From an uncultured Lachnospiraceae bacterium (lineage in GTDB: Bacteria; Bacillota; Clostridia; Lachnospirales; Lachnospiraceae): a stretch of DNA of 64,000 nucleotides. Positions 45,225 to 53,930 of the stretch are shown here, one piece after another. The first letter of the stretch is position 1, and every line of letters begins with the position of its first letter. The notes under the pieces are model-generated. The model was given only the letters and a program-made list of their open reading frames with translations. It had not been told where the DNA came from and did not search any database. The position numbers and the translations under genes were made by a program. The stretch is taken from contig CAJUNR010000010.1 of NCBI GenBank assembly GCA_910587765.1, positions 51,328-115,327 of the forward strand. Reading direction: 5' to 3'.

Positions 45225-46532
45225 TCAGTGCAGCCGCTGCTCCAGAATGACGGATTTCCCTCTTCCGGTCAGTTCCAACTGCTCCACGTATTCAAATACG
45301 GTCTCGATTCCCGTATTTCTGTAGAAATTTTCCCGAATCTCGGCTTCGTCCTTTTCCGTATATTCGGATCCTTTTACAATCTGAAATCTGATTTTTCCGT
45401 ATTCTTCCTGAATCAGCTTCCAGCGGTTGATGTGCGCATACGCCTGATAGTGCGGAGCGACGATCAGGGCGGACAGCGAAACCGCCTCCCCCGCTGAAGT
45501 ATAGACCACATCCTGCGCCCGGCCCCAGACTTTGTTCAAAGTCACAACCGCGCCCTTCGTCCCTCCGTATTCCGCCATATCCCCTGTCCGATATCGGATG
45601 AAGGGCATAGCATAATTGAAATAAGAAGTAACGACGATCTCTCCGGTCTCGCCTTCTCTCACCTGCTTTCCGTTTTCGTCCAGCACTTCCACGTGACCGT
45701 AGAGCGGAGAACAGCGGTATCGGTAGCTTTCATCGTAGCTGTAAGCGAAAACCGCCGCTTCCGTATGTCCGTACTGCAGATATACCTTCGTCTGAAACAC
45801 CTGCTCGATATAGGAGATCTGATGCTCGAACACCGTCTCCGAGGTGAGCTGGATTCCCTTCAGCCGGTATCCCGGCACGATCTGATGTTCGGCCGCGTAC
45901 TGCGCCAGCCGGTAGATCGCGGAAGAATAGCCCCGAAGCCAGGACGGCCGGATCTTCTCCATAAACTCAAAATAATACGGCGCCGTAGCTTCCGTCAGGT
46001 AGAGGCAGGACAGCGCATAGCCCCCGTAGGGCATCTGCGTGGGAGAAAGCTCGCAGTGATAAATCTTCCGCTCAATCTGCTCCTGCGGAAAGCTGCTCCC
46101 GTTGATACAGATGATTTTTTCGCCCGTCCGGTAACCCATCAGCTTCCACAGAAATTCCTGATGCACCGGATCATGGTTGGCCGACAGCTCAAATCCGAAG
46201 GGAATCCCCGTACTGCCGCCGGTCGTCGCCGGATGAACGGCGAGCCACTTTTTATATTTTGAATGAAACAGTTCCGGGTGCGCGCGCATATCTTCCTTCG
46301 TGATCAGCGGATAATCCGCAAGGCATTCCGCTTTGCTCAGCCCGTAGAAACGGTAATACTCCGGATAGGCCTTTCTGCAGTAACGCAGCAGACGGCGCTG
46401 CAGGCGGCGCTCATCCTCCGTAAAATCCGCATCCGCCCGGTTCAGCGCCGGAAGCCGCTCCCGCATCTGCCGATCCTGGATATAATAATCCATCCAGAAC
46501 GCGGTTTTACTCAAATTCTTCCATATATGCAT
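45225..46532 (-). CDS. CapK/PaaK-like adenylate-forming protein (second copy)
   Basis: The 435-residue protein shares the fold of the gene product at 9237-10580: a glycine/threonine loop (HPATTGGSTGIPFGFEL), YLQYGHTEAAVFAYSYDE as the adenine site, FIRYRTGDMAEY, and a late LTGRGKSVILE with a C-terminal lysine. Such proteins occur in capsule loci and probably activate an acid for transfer to a sugar. I place the start at the ATG at 46532, with AAGGGG seven bases upstream and a promoter a short way beyond, rather than at 46583. It heads the unit CapK-like, glycosyltransferase, Wzx. Confidence 0.8.
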   Translation of the reverse strand: MHIWKNLSKTAFWMDYYIQDRQMRERLPALNRADADFTEDERRLQRRLLRYCRKAYPEYYRFYGLSKAECLADYPLITKEDMRAHPELFHSKYKKWLAVHPATTGGSTGIPFGFELSANHDPVHQEFLWKLMGYRTGEKIICINGSSFPQEQIERKIYHCELSPTQMPYGGYALSCLYLTEATAPYYFEFMEKIRPSWLRGYSSAIYRLAQYAAEHQIVPGYRLKGIQLTSETVFEHQISYIEQVFQTKVYLQYGHTEAAVFAYSYDESYRYRCSPLYGHVEVLDENGKQVREGETGEIVVTSYFNYAMPFIRYRTGDMAEYGGTKGAVVTLNKVWGRAQDVVYTSAGEAVSLSALIVAPHYQAYAHINRWKLIQEEYGKIRFQIVKGSEYTEKDEAEIRENFYRNTGIETVFEYVEQLELTGRGKSVILEQRLH

Positions 46533-46554
46533 AAGTTTCCCCTTTTTTCCTGCT

Positions 46555-46583
46555 ATTATAGTCCATTCATCCAAAAAATGCAA
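46555..46583 (-). promoter_or_regulatory. Candidate sigma-A promoter of the CapK-like/GT/Wzx unit
   Basis: TATAAT (46555-46560) is preceded after 17 bases by TTGCAT (46578-46583) on the minus strand. It lies 23 bases upstream of the ATG at 46532, just after the stop of the family 2 glycosyltransferase. Confidence 0.5.
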
Positions 46584-46596
46584 ACCTGCGCCGGTT

Positions 46597-47565
46597 TCAG
46601 CCCCTGATTCTTTTGTAGCACCCGTTCACCGCGCAGTACAGCCGCACGCTGATCCTGCAGAGCAGAACCCGCAGGCGGTTGTATCCGGTGGCCGCCTTTC
46701 CTTTGAGAAAGCGCCGGTCCACGAGCCCGCGGTACTGCGGCCGATCCATCCTCGCGTACTGCACCATGTTCAGATAATGGTCCACGATCGCGTTATTCAT
46801 CCATTTCCGCAGTTCCGGCTCCTGTCTATCTGCCAGTTCAGCCTGTTCTCTCAGCGTGGCGAACAGGTCGCGGATATTTCTCTCCTTATTCTTCTGCGTG
46901 CTGATGGAACTGTCCCGCACAACATAATGATACAGAGCGTCCGGAAGCTCCACGATCTTCCCGCAGGCCAGCAGGGCGCGGGGGGTAAATTCCACGTCCT
47001 CGTGGAGACGCCCCTCCCGGAACCGAAGACCGTGCTCCTTCAGAAAACCGCTGCGGTAGGCGTACAGCCAGGCCTCCACACTCAGATTCCGGATCCGGTA
47101 ATGTTCCAGAAGGTACTGCTTCCCCTCCTTTGTACAGCGTATTCTCTCAGCGGGAACCCGTCTGACGGAACTGCTCTCTTCCCCGTCATTCTCCACCCCG
47201 TTATAGCAGAGCGCGTCCGCCCCGCCGTATTTTCGGAGCGCTTCGCTCAGCCTGCAAAGCATGTCCGCTTCCACATAATCATCCGAATCGACGAAGAGCA
47301 CATATTCGCCTTCCGCCCGCTCCAATCCGTAATTTCTCGCGGAAGACAGCCCGCCGTTTTTCTTATGAAACGCCTTCACCTGCGGTTCCGCCGCCGCGAT
47401 CCGGTCGCACAGCGCACCGCTTCGGTCCGTACTGCCGTCGTCTATGAGCAGGATTTCCCACGTGCCGTCCGCCTCCTTCTGCTCCAGAAGGGAACGCACG
47501 CATTTCTCCAGATACGATTCCACATTATATACCGGTACAATGACCGAAAAAAGCGGTTTTTTCAT
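46597..47565 (-). CDS. Family 2 glycosyltransferase
   Basis: The 322-residue enzyme is a standard GT-A transferase: FSVIVPVYNVESYLEKCVRSL, LLIDDGSTDRSG, NGGLSSARNYGLE and VLFVDSDDYVEADML with the metal-binding D-x-D. A basic C-terminal tail may bind the membrane. It probably extends the lipid-linked unit at the cytoplasmic face. GGGAG precedes the ATG. It follows the MurJ-like flippase by 22 bases and is likely co-transcribed with it. The next gene downstream has its own promoter. Confidence 0.9.
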   Translation of the reverse strand: MKKPLFSVIVPVYNVESYLEKCVRSLLEQKEADGTWEILLIDDGSTDRSGALCDRIAAAEPQVKAFHKKNGGLSSARNYGLERAEGEYVLFVDSDDYVEADMLCRLSEALRKYGGADALCYNGVENDGEESSSVRRVPAERIRCTKEGKQYLLEHYRIRNLSVEAWLYAYRSGFLKEHGLRFREGRLHEDVEFTPRALLACGKIVELPDALYHYVVRDSSISTQKNKERNIRDLFATLREQAELADRQEPELRKWMNNAIVDHYLNMVQYARMDRPQYRGLVDRRFLKGKAATGYNRLRVLLCRISVRLYCAVNGCYKRIRG

Positions 47566-47587
47566 TCTTTTCTCCCTTTCCGACAGG

Positions 47588-49126
47588 CTAAGCCCTTTTT
47601 TTGATCACAGACCCGATCACCGCGACCATCTCCCGTCCCGTCTCGTCCCCGCTCAGCAGCACCAGAACGGCATAAAGGCCAAATTCCACACAGGCGGCGC
47701 TTATGAAAAGCAGGATTTCATTCCGCACTGGTCCCAGATACAGCCAGGCGGCGCAGGCTGCAGTCGCCGCGGCGGACGCAAGGACGATACGCACCGCCGG
47801 TTTGATAAACCGCCGCAGATGAACGGTCATCTTTGTTCGATGGAAGATCAGCAGAATCAGAAAACTGGTCAGCGTATTGGCGATCAGCGTCGCCAGCACC
47901 ACCCCCCGCAGCCCCATGAATCTTGAGAGCGTGACGGACAGCACGATATTCAGGCTCACCGTCCCCACTCCCACCTTCATGGGCAGCGCCATATCGTTCA
48001 GAGAATAGCACGCCCTCGTCAAAAGGACGTTGATACAGTAGGCCAGCAGGCAGAGCCCGTAGTACCGAAGCCCCTGCGCCGTCATCCCCACCGCTTCCGC
48101 GGAGAACGCCCCTCTTCCGTATGTAATCTGCACGATCAGAGCGGAAGCCGCCACGATGAAAAGCGAGATCGGAATACAGAAGAACAAGCTGATATGGATG
48201 CCCTTCTCCAGCTTCGCTCCCCCCTCCTCCATACGTCCCTCGGAGAACGATTCCGCCAGCTCCGTATAGATGATGGTCGTCAGCGGAATGCCGATCAGAT
48301 TGGAGGCAAACTGGTACAGAACGACCGCGTAGGAGACGGCCGTCACCGCCCCCTCCTCCATGGCGGACAGCAGGCTCCGGTCCACCAGGCTGTTCAGTTC
48401 CCAGATCGCATTTCCCAGAAATACCGGGAACACCTGCACGCACAGCTTCCGGATCCGCTCGTCCCTCAGGCCGTAGCGGACGGACGGATGCCCGTACCGC
48501 CAGCTTTTTGCCTGCAGAAACAGATACTGAACCGCATAGGAGAACAGAACGGCCGCCGCCATCACATTTAAACCAAAGTGTTTTCCGAGGCAGAACACCG
48601 CCGCCGTCAGAATCAGGTTGTTGAGCATGGCGGTAAACGAGGAATAGCCGTATTCCTTCTCCGCGTTCAGCAGGCTCTGAAGCAGTTGGTTGGACATATA
48701 AAAACACATCCCCCAGATGAGAATCCGGAAATAAAACACCGCCAGCCTCACCGCTTCCTCCGTATACGAGGGAAGAATCAGCCGCAGAAGCCACGGCGCC
48801 GCCGCGTACAGCAGACCGGAGAGGACAAACGAGAGCAGAAAGATATCCGTGACCGTCCGGCTGGTAAAGACCTTCGCGTCCTCCCTGCGCTTCTCCCGGA
48901 TTCCGATATAGACCGGAAGGAACGAGACCGCCAGCGCGTCCGAGATCGGAATGAGGGCGTTCTGCATCAGCCCCTCCGCCACATAATAGGCGTCCGTCTG
49001 CAGCGTCGCCCCAAACGCGGAGGCAATCACCATCGACTTGACAAATCCCAGCCCCTTATTCAGCAGTGACAGTACAAATAAAGTCATCGCCGAGCCGAAG
49101 ATCATTTTTTTGCTGTTATCCGACAT
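47588..49126 (-). CDS. MurJ/MviN-like lipid flippase
   Basis: The 512-residue protein has 14 predicted membrane helices and the N-terminal MurJ features GLGFVKSMVIASAFGATLQTDAYYVA and LIPISDALAVSFLPVYI. MurJ moves lipid II across the membrane for peptidoglycan synthesis. Relatives inside glycan loci can move other polyprenyl-linked units, so the substrate is open. It lies between a secreted DUF5722-like protein and a glycosyltransferase, not in a cell division locus. AGGA lies seven bases before the ATG. The gap upstream holds only a fragment of the structured repeat. Confidence 0.87.
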   Translation of the reverse strand: MSDNSKKMIFGSAMTLFVLSLLNKGLGFVKSMVIASAFGATLQTDAYYVAEGLMQNALIPISDALAVSFLPVYIGIREKRREDAKVFTSRTVTDIFLLSFVLSGLLYAAAPWLLRLILPSYTEEAVRLAVFYFRILIWGMCFYMSNQLLQSLLNAEKEYGYSSFTAMLNNLILTAAVFCLGKHFGLNVMAAAVLFSYAVQYLFLQAKSWRYGHPSVRYGLRDERIRKLCVQVFPVFLGNAIWELNSLVDRSLLSAMEEGAVTAVSYAVVLYQFASNLIGIPLTTIIYTELAESFSEGRMEEGGAKLEKGIHISLFFCIPISLFIVAASALIVQITYGRGAFSAEAVGMTAQGLRYYGLCLLAYCINVLLTRACYSLNDMALPMKVGVGTVSLNIVLSVTLSRFMGLRGVVLATLIANTLTSFLILLIFHRTKMTVHLRRFIKPAVRIVLASAAATAACAAWLYLGPVRNEILLFISAACVEFGLYAVLVLLSGDETGREMVAVIGSVIKKRA

Positions 49127-49148
49127 CGTTTATCCTTTCTTTGCTGCA

Positions 49149-49186
49149 TCTTCAAATCCACGTCTCCCGGACGCCTGGTACGGGCG
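49149..49186 (-). repeat. Structured intergenic repeat, fragment F
   Basis: About 38 bases match one end of copy E (TTCAAATCCA, then CCCGGACGCCTG and CGGGCGG). The rest of the element is missing. It marks a decayed or deleted copy between the DUF5722-like and MurJ-like genes. Confidence 0.6.
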
Positions 49187-49207
49187 GCACAGGACCGTTT
49201 CGCCGCC

Positions 49208-52200
49208 TCATTTCCGGTACACCGCGTCCAATGTAAGCCCCGGCACGATCTGCGTCCAGCTTTTGTTCGGTATGCCCCACCGCCCCCGATAGCGGTCCAT
49301 ACAGGTCAGGGAGTCTTCCGTCCCCAGCTCTTTATAGACGTCATAGGCCTCCTTCTTCGCGTCTCCCCGGTACATCACGCCCAGCGTCATCACGCCTTCC
49401 GCCGGATCGTCGTTGTAGGCCCGGATGATATAGGCGTCCACCCTCGTATTCACGGAGGCCAGATAGAAGCCGTACCCGATGGCGGCCGCCTGCTGCGGCT
49501 CCTGACTCTTATTGGCCGCGATAAAGCCCTGCTCGCCGAGAATCACCCGGACATACTCTTCGTTTTCATGTCCCGGAAAGTATTTCTTTTCCAGTGTTCC
49601 CAGATAGTTTGTCAGCACCTTCAGATTTTTCATGGAAATAAACCGCGTGCCGGCGCCCGACGTCGTATTCGCCGAATCGTTCCAGAAATCATTTCTGGTA
49701 AGCGGCTGCGAATAGGGATGGTAATTCACGTTCCAGCGCATATGCGGCGCTTTCTGATACATATAAGCCGCAAATTCATCCAGATACGCCTTGCCGCCGT
49801 GTCCGTTCTCTCCCGCGTTCCAGTCGTGGTCCAGGGAGATGAACACTCTGGCGTTCGCATCCGTCCGCCGGACGCCCTGATACAGAAGCTGAAACGCCTC
49901 CGCGTAATTATCCGCACAGCCTTTGGCGGACAGGCTGCCGGAGTAATTCCACACCTTGCAGGCATTCACTTCATTGCCGAGGATCCAGTTGCAGACCCGG
50001 TACTTATAGGGGCCCTGCCCCCTCCATCTGGTGCCGCCGAGCCGCTCCGCCATATAGCAGAACAGCGCCTCGTACGTCTCTCTGGCCTCCTGATCCTTCA
50101 TATTGAGCGCATAATAGCGGTGTCCCGACGACCGGGCCGACGGATGGATGAGATATTTCAGCTCCGCGTCCCAGCCAAGCAGCAGATTGAGCGATACATT
50201 GCGGTGCACGCCGTAAAACTGGCTGCCCGTTCCGGCCCATCCGTTGAGGTCCAGAACCGTCTCCATATAGCTGATCATATTATGGAAATAATACGTCTTT
50301 CCCTTGTACACATACGGCTCATAGGCGGCCTCTCCGAATTTTGACACATTCCGGCTGCTGCGGATCATCTCATTGAGACGAAGGTTCAGAAGCGCCGCCT
50401 GAATATCCAGATCTACCGTCGCGTTACTGTGAGTGCCCTGCATTCCCTTCTTGGAGGAAAGCTCGCCCTCATAGAAGCCGGTATACACCCGATCCGTGAC
50501 CGCTGTCACTTCCGGCGTCTCCAGATAGGCTTCGTTGGAGCTGACCAGACGGTAACCGTCCTTCTCGATCACCGCCAGCACATACTTGTCCATCATGCAG
50601 CTTCGGAAACCGTCCTTTGAGGTCAGCACCGCGCGCACAACTCCGTCTGCGGATTCCTCTCTGTCAAAGAACCTCGGCGTCTGTTTACCGGCAGTACCCA
50701 GACGGACCAGATACGGCTGTTCTGCAGCCGCCCCGGAAGTCCCCGCCTGAAACGACGCCTGCAGCGCCATCGTCCCGGCTTCCGCGTCATAAGTCCCGGA
50801 ATCCGCCGTACAGGAAAGAATCTTCAGGTTCTTCTGCCTTTTCAGCTCGGCAAAGCGAAGCGTCCGGCTTCCTTCGTAATTGCCGCCGGCTCCTTCCACC
50901 GTGGCGCAGATCACCGCGCCGCCGTCCGTTGAATAAACCACGGTGTACTCCGCGCCTTCCCTCAGGATCCGTTCCTCCTCAAACCGCGCTTCATCCTCCA
51001 CCTGCACCTTTGGCACGCCGAAACCGGAATCCGTTCCCTCGCCGAACAGCTCTTCTTCCTCCTCCGGCGTCATCCGGGTCAGCAGACCGGAAAAGCACAC
51101 GGCAACGCTGCCGGCGCCGAGGTTTTTCTTTTGAATTTCAAAGGAAATTTCGGCGCTGCCCGCATACCCGCCGGCCGGCATGCCCGCCACCCGGACCGCC
51201 GCTCTGCCGGCATTGACATTGTTCTGATAAGAAACGGTATACTCCGTTCCCTCCGTCAGCAGCCGCCCTCCGTCAACCAACTGCAGCACAGGCTCGATCG
51301 GACGTCCGGAATAGACATAATCTTCCGAAGCCATGGCATACTGAAGCGTCTTATCCCCCAGCTCCAGTTCCCGGAGCTCCCGCCCGCTTCCAATCTTCCA
51401 TACATTCCCCGTGCGGCTGATATCGTACCAGAACCCGACACGGTCCTTGACAAACAGATCATCCTGAACCAGATATTTACAGGTCAGCACCTTCATCCCC
51501 GGCGTACACGATTCCGCCATGATCTGTACGGTTACCTTCGGCGATCCCAGCTCCCGCAGAACCGCCGCCTTCTCCTTTCCGCCGTCCCGTTTCACGTCCG
51601 CACCCTTGAGGGTGAAAGCGCCGCCGGAAGACTTTCGGATCACCGCCTCTCCTTCTCCTTCCTGCCGGATCAGCGTCATGGTCAGTGCCCGCTCTGTTTC
51701 CAGAACCGCCTGTTCTCCCTTCTCCGCCGCGAAACAGGTCTGATACACGCTGTAATTTCCCGTCGTATACAGCCCGCTGCCCCCGGCAAGACGCACCTCT
51801 CTCAGACCGCTCACGCCGGAAACGTCCAGCCTGCCGTTTTGCAGCTTCAGGCATCCGGACGCGGAAGAACCGCTGATTTTCCGGACCAGGGTATTCCCCT
51901 CCTCGTCCGCCGTCGCCACGCGGTCCAGCGTCAGCGTATATTTTCCCAATGCCCAGGCCGAGGCCGCGGGAACGCCCGTCCCTCTGACTCTCTTCATCGG
52001 GCAGAGCCTCACGTTCTCGAGCACTACATTGCAGCGGATCGTCAGCTTCCCCGCAAAGCGGATGCGGTAACCGCCCCCGGCGCCGTCCGCATCCCCCTGC
52101 ACGCCCTCCGGACCGCTGAAAATCCGCACTTCCCCCGCGCGGGAAGGAAGCGTCAGCGCGCTGTAGGCTCCGTTGCCCAGCCGGTTTCCGATCTCGACGT

Positions 52201-53887
52201 CGCCCAGCAGCTCGATCTGATAATCCTCGTATTTCTTCGTCCCGCTCCGGTACCGGCACAGCGACTGAATCTCGGACACCGCCTCCTCGAACGTTTTAAA
52301 ACAGGTCGTCCAGGCGGCCGTCTGCCCGCTCTCCTCCGACTCCATTCCGTGCAGGCGGACTTCCATATCGGCCATACGGCCGTACCGGATGGACTTTCCT
52401 TCCTTATAAGTATCATACCCTTCCGCCGGCTCTCCCATACCCGGACGGCCGTCCGCGGTGTAGAGCGGACAGAACCAGGAGGCCGCCGCTTTCGGCGCGT
52501 TCAGAAGGGACATCCCCGCAGCCAGGCGCGCATATCCGGAAGAATCGCCATCCCGGACCGCGATCAGAAGCGGAGCCGTCGCGGACGCTTCCCCCGCTTC
52601 CGGTTCCTCCGCGCGCACCTGGCCGCTGATCGTAAGCCGGCTGTTTCCTTTGGCGTCCGTCCCTGCCTCGAGGCAGTTCTCCCCCTGACCGACCAGCACC
52701 TGATTCAGCTTGCCGTTTCCGCCCGCGGACACCCGAAGCCGTCCGCCTCTGAGACTCAGCCCGCCGCTGACGGTGACGTTTCCGGCCTCAAGAACGCTGT
52801 CGTCCTCCAGATCCAGAGCGGACACCTTAAACGTTCCCTTCGCCCTGACTGCGGAACCGTTTTTCAGCACGACCTGCCCCGCACCGGTGATATTGCCTGA
52901 AAATGCGATCTCCTGCCGGTCAAAGGTCACCGCCTTCTTCCCGTTCCCCGCAAGACTGCCGAGCGCCATGCCCTCTTTTGTGCCGACCGTGCTTTCCCGA
53001 AACGTCAGATCATAAGCTCCGGTCCGGAAACCGAGCGCGGCGCCTTCCCCCCTCCTCGTCATGGGGCAGAACTCCACACGGTCAAAGACGAGCGGACATT
53101 TCAGCGTCAACTGGTTTACATAATATATTTTCCGGTTTTCTCCGCCGCCTGCACCGGCGACGGTCACCTCGGCGGCGCGGGAGGGAAAATTCACAGTCAC
53201 CGGCGCAGACGCTTCTCCCACATCGCTCAAAAGGACGATGGTGTAGACCGCCCGGCTGTCGCGCAGCGCGTCAATGGCCGCGACAGCCGACGAAAAATCG
53301 GCGTAAGAGCCGATCACGTCGTCTTCCCCCGGCTGCCCGCCGCCGCTCCAGCCCCGGCAGAGCAGGACTCCCGCCTCCTCCTTTGCAGGAGGCTCCTCCG
53401 CGGCCTCCATATCGAATTGATTCGCCGACAGCGAACCGTCCTCCCCGGAGGCGGCGTCTCCCGCGCCCGCTTCTGGCAGTTGCTCTTCCGGATTCGTTTC
53501 CGAATCAGGCGCATCCGCGCTCTCCCCCGGTTCCTCCGCCGTATCGCCTGTTCCCGGCTGCGGACTGTTCCCGTCGTCCCCTCCGTCCGGCTCCTGACCG
53601 GGATCCGGAGTCTCTTCCGCATCTGTATCTGTATTCGCATCCCCGCCGGCCGGAGGCTCCGCCCCGGACCCGGGAGTCTCTGTGATATCCGTATCTTCCG
53701 CCCCCGGAGACTCCGTCCCTTCTTCTTTCTCCGAATCCGCAGTTTCCCCGCTCTCTTCCTCCGACGGAGACGCTTCCTCCGCGGTATTTCCCGACAGACT
53801 GCCGCTCTCCGACGCCAGCGCCGTTCCCGCCTGATTCCATAACAGCAATGCGGCCAGCGCCAGAGAGAGCATTCTCTTTCCTCTCAT
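49208..53887 (-). CDS. Large secreted glycosidase-like protein with C-terminal DUF5722-type domain
   Basis: The 1559-residue protein has a signal peptide (1-26, ending ALAS), then an acidic Glu/Asp/Pro/Gly-rich linker to about residue 160. Two homologous units of about 270 residues follow; each has a helix (SSAVAAIDAL; EEAVSEIQSL), a FPSRAAEV/LPSRAGEV strand and a CPL-FD-VEFCPM or similar beta-helix rung. After two Ig-like linkers, the last 400 residues look like a TIM-barrel glycoside hydrolase of the DUF5722 type. N-E in WILGNEVNA (E1306) and the glutamate in VILGEQGF (E1452) are placed like the acid/base and nucleophile of clan GH-A. No sortase or S-layer anchor is visible. It may process or bind the surface glycan made by this locus. 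Confidence 0.8.
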   Translation of the reverse strand: MRGKRMLSLALAALLLWNQAGTALASESGSLSGNTAEEASPSEEESGETADSEKEEGTESPGAEDTDITETPGSGAEPPAGGDANTDTDAEETPDPGQEPDGGDDGNSPQPGTGDTAEEPGESADAPDSETNPEEQLPEAGAGDAASGEDGSLSANQFDMEAAEEPPAKEEAGVLLCRGWSGGGQPGEDDVIGSYADFSSAVAAIDALRDSRAVYTIVLLSDVGEASAPVTVNFPSRAAEVTVAGAGGGENRKIYYVNQLTLKCPLVFDRVEFCPMTRRGEGAALGFRTGAYDLTFRESTVGTKEGMALGSLAGNGKKAVTFDRQEIAFSGNITGAGQVVLKNGSAVRAKGTFKVSALDLEDDSVLEAGNVTVSGGLSLRGGRLRVSAGGNGKLNQVLVGQGENCLEAGTDAKGNSRLTISGQVRAEEPEAGEASATAPLLIAVRDGDSSGYARLAAGMSLLNAPKAAASWFCPLYTADGRPGMGEPAEGYDTYKEGKSIRYGRMADMEVRLHGMESEESGQTAAWTTCFKTFEEAVSEIQSLCRYRSGTKKYEDYQIELLGDVEIGNRLGNGAYSALTLPSRAGEVRIFSGPEGVQGDADGAGGGYRIRFAGKLTIRCNVVLENVRLCPMKRVRGTGVPAASAWALGKYTLTLDRVATADEEGNTLVRKISGSSASGCLKLQNGRLDVSGVSGLREVRLAGGSGLYTTGNYSVYQTCFAAEKGEQAVLETERALTMTLIRQEGEGEAVIRKSSGGAFTLKGADVKRDGGKEKAAVLRELGSPKVTVQIMAESCTPGMKVLTCKYLVQDDLFVKDRVGFWYDISRTGNVWKIGSGRELRELELGDKTLQYAMASEDYVYSGRPIEPVLQLVDGGRLLTEGTEYTVSYQNNVNAGRAAVRVAGMPAGGYAGSAEISFEIQKKNLGAGSVAVCFSGLLTRMTPEEEEELFGEGTDSGFGVPKVQVEDEARFEEERILREGAEYTVVYSTDGGAVICATVEGAGGNYEGSRTLRFAELKRQKNLKILSCTADSGTYDAEAGTMALQASFQAGTSGAAAEQPYLVRLGTAGKQTPRFFDREESADGVVRAVLTSKDGFRSCMMDKYVLAVIEKDGYRLVSSNEAYLETPEVTAVTDRVYTGFYEGELSSKKGMQGTHSNATVDLDIQAALLNLRLNEMIRSSRNVSKFGEAAYEPYVYKGKTYYFHNMISYMETVLDLNGWAGTGSQFYGVHRNVSLNLLLGWDAELKYLIHPSARSSGHRYYALNMKDQEARETYEALFCYMAERLGGTRWRGQGPYKYRVCNWILGNEVNACKVWNYSGSLSAKGCADNYAEAFQLLYQGVRRTDANARVFISLDHDWNAGENGHGGKAYLDEFAAYMYQKAPHMRWNVNYHPYSQPLTRNDFWNDSANTTSGAGTRFISMKNLKVLTNYLGTLEKKYFPGHENEEYVRVILGEQGFIAANKSQEPQQAAAIGYGFYLASVNTRVDAYIIRAYNDDPAEGVMTLGVMYRGDAKKEAYDVYKELGTEDSLTCMDRYRGRWGIPNKSWTQIVPGLTLDAVYRK

Positions 53888-53930
53888 ACCATCCGCTCCT
53901 TGTTCTTTCGTATCTTATCTTCCGGCCCGT

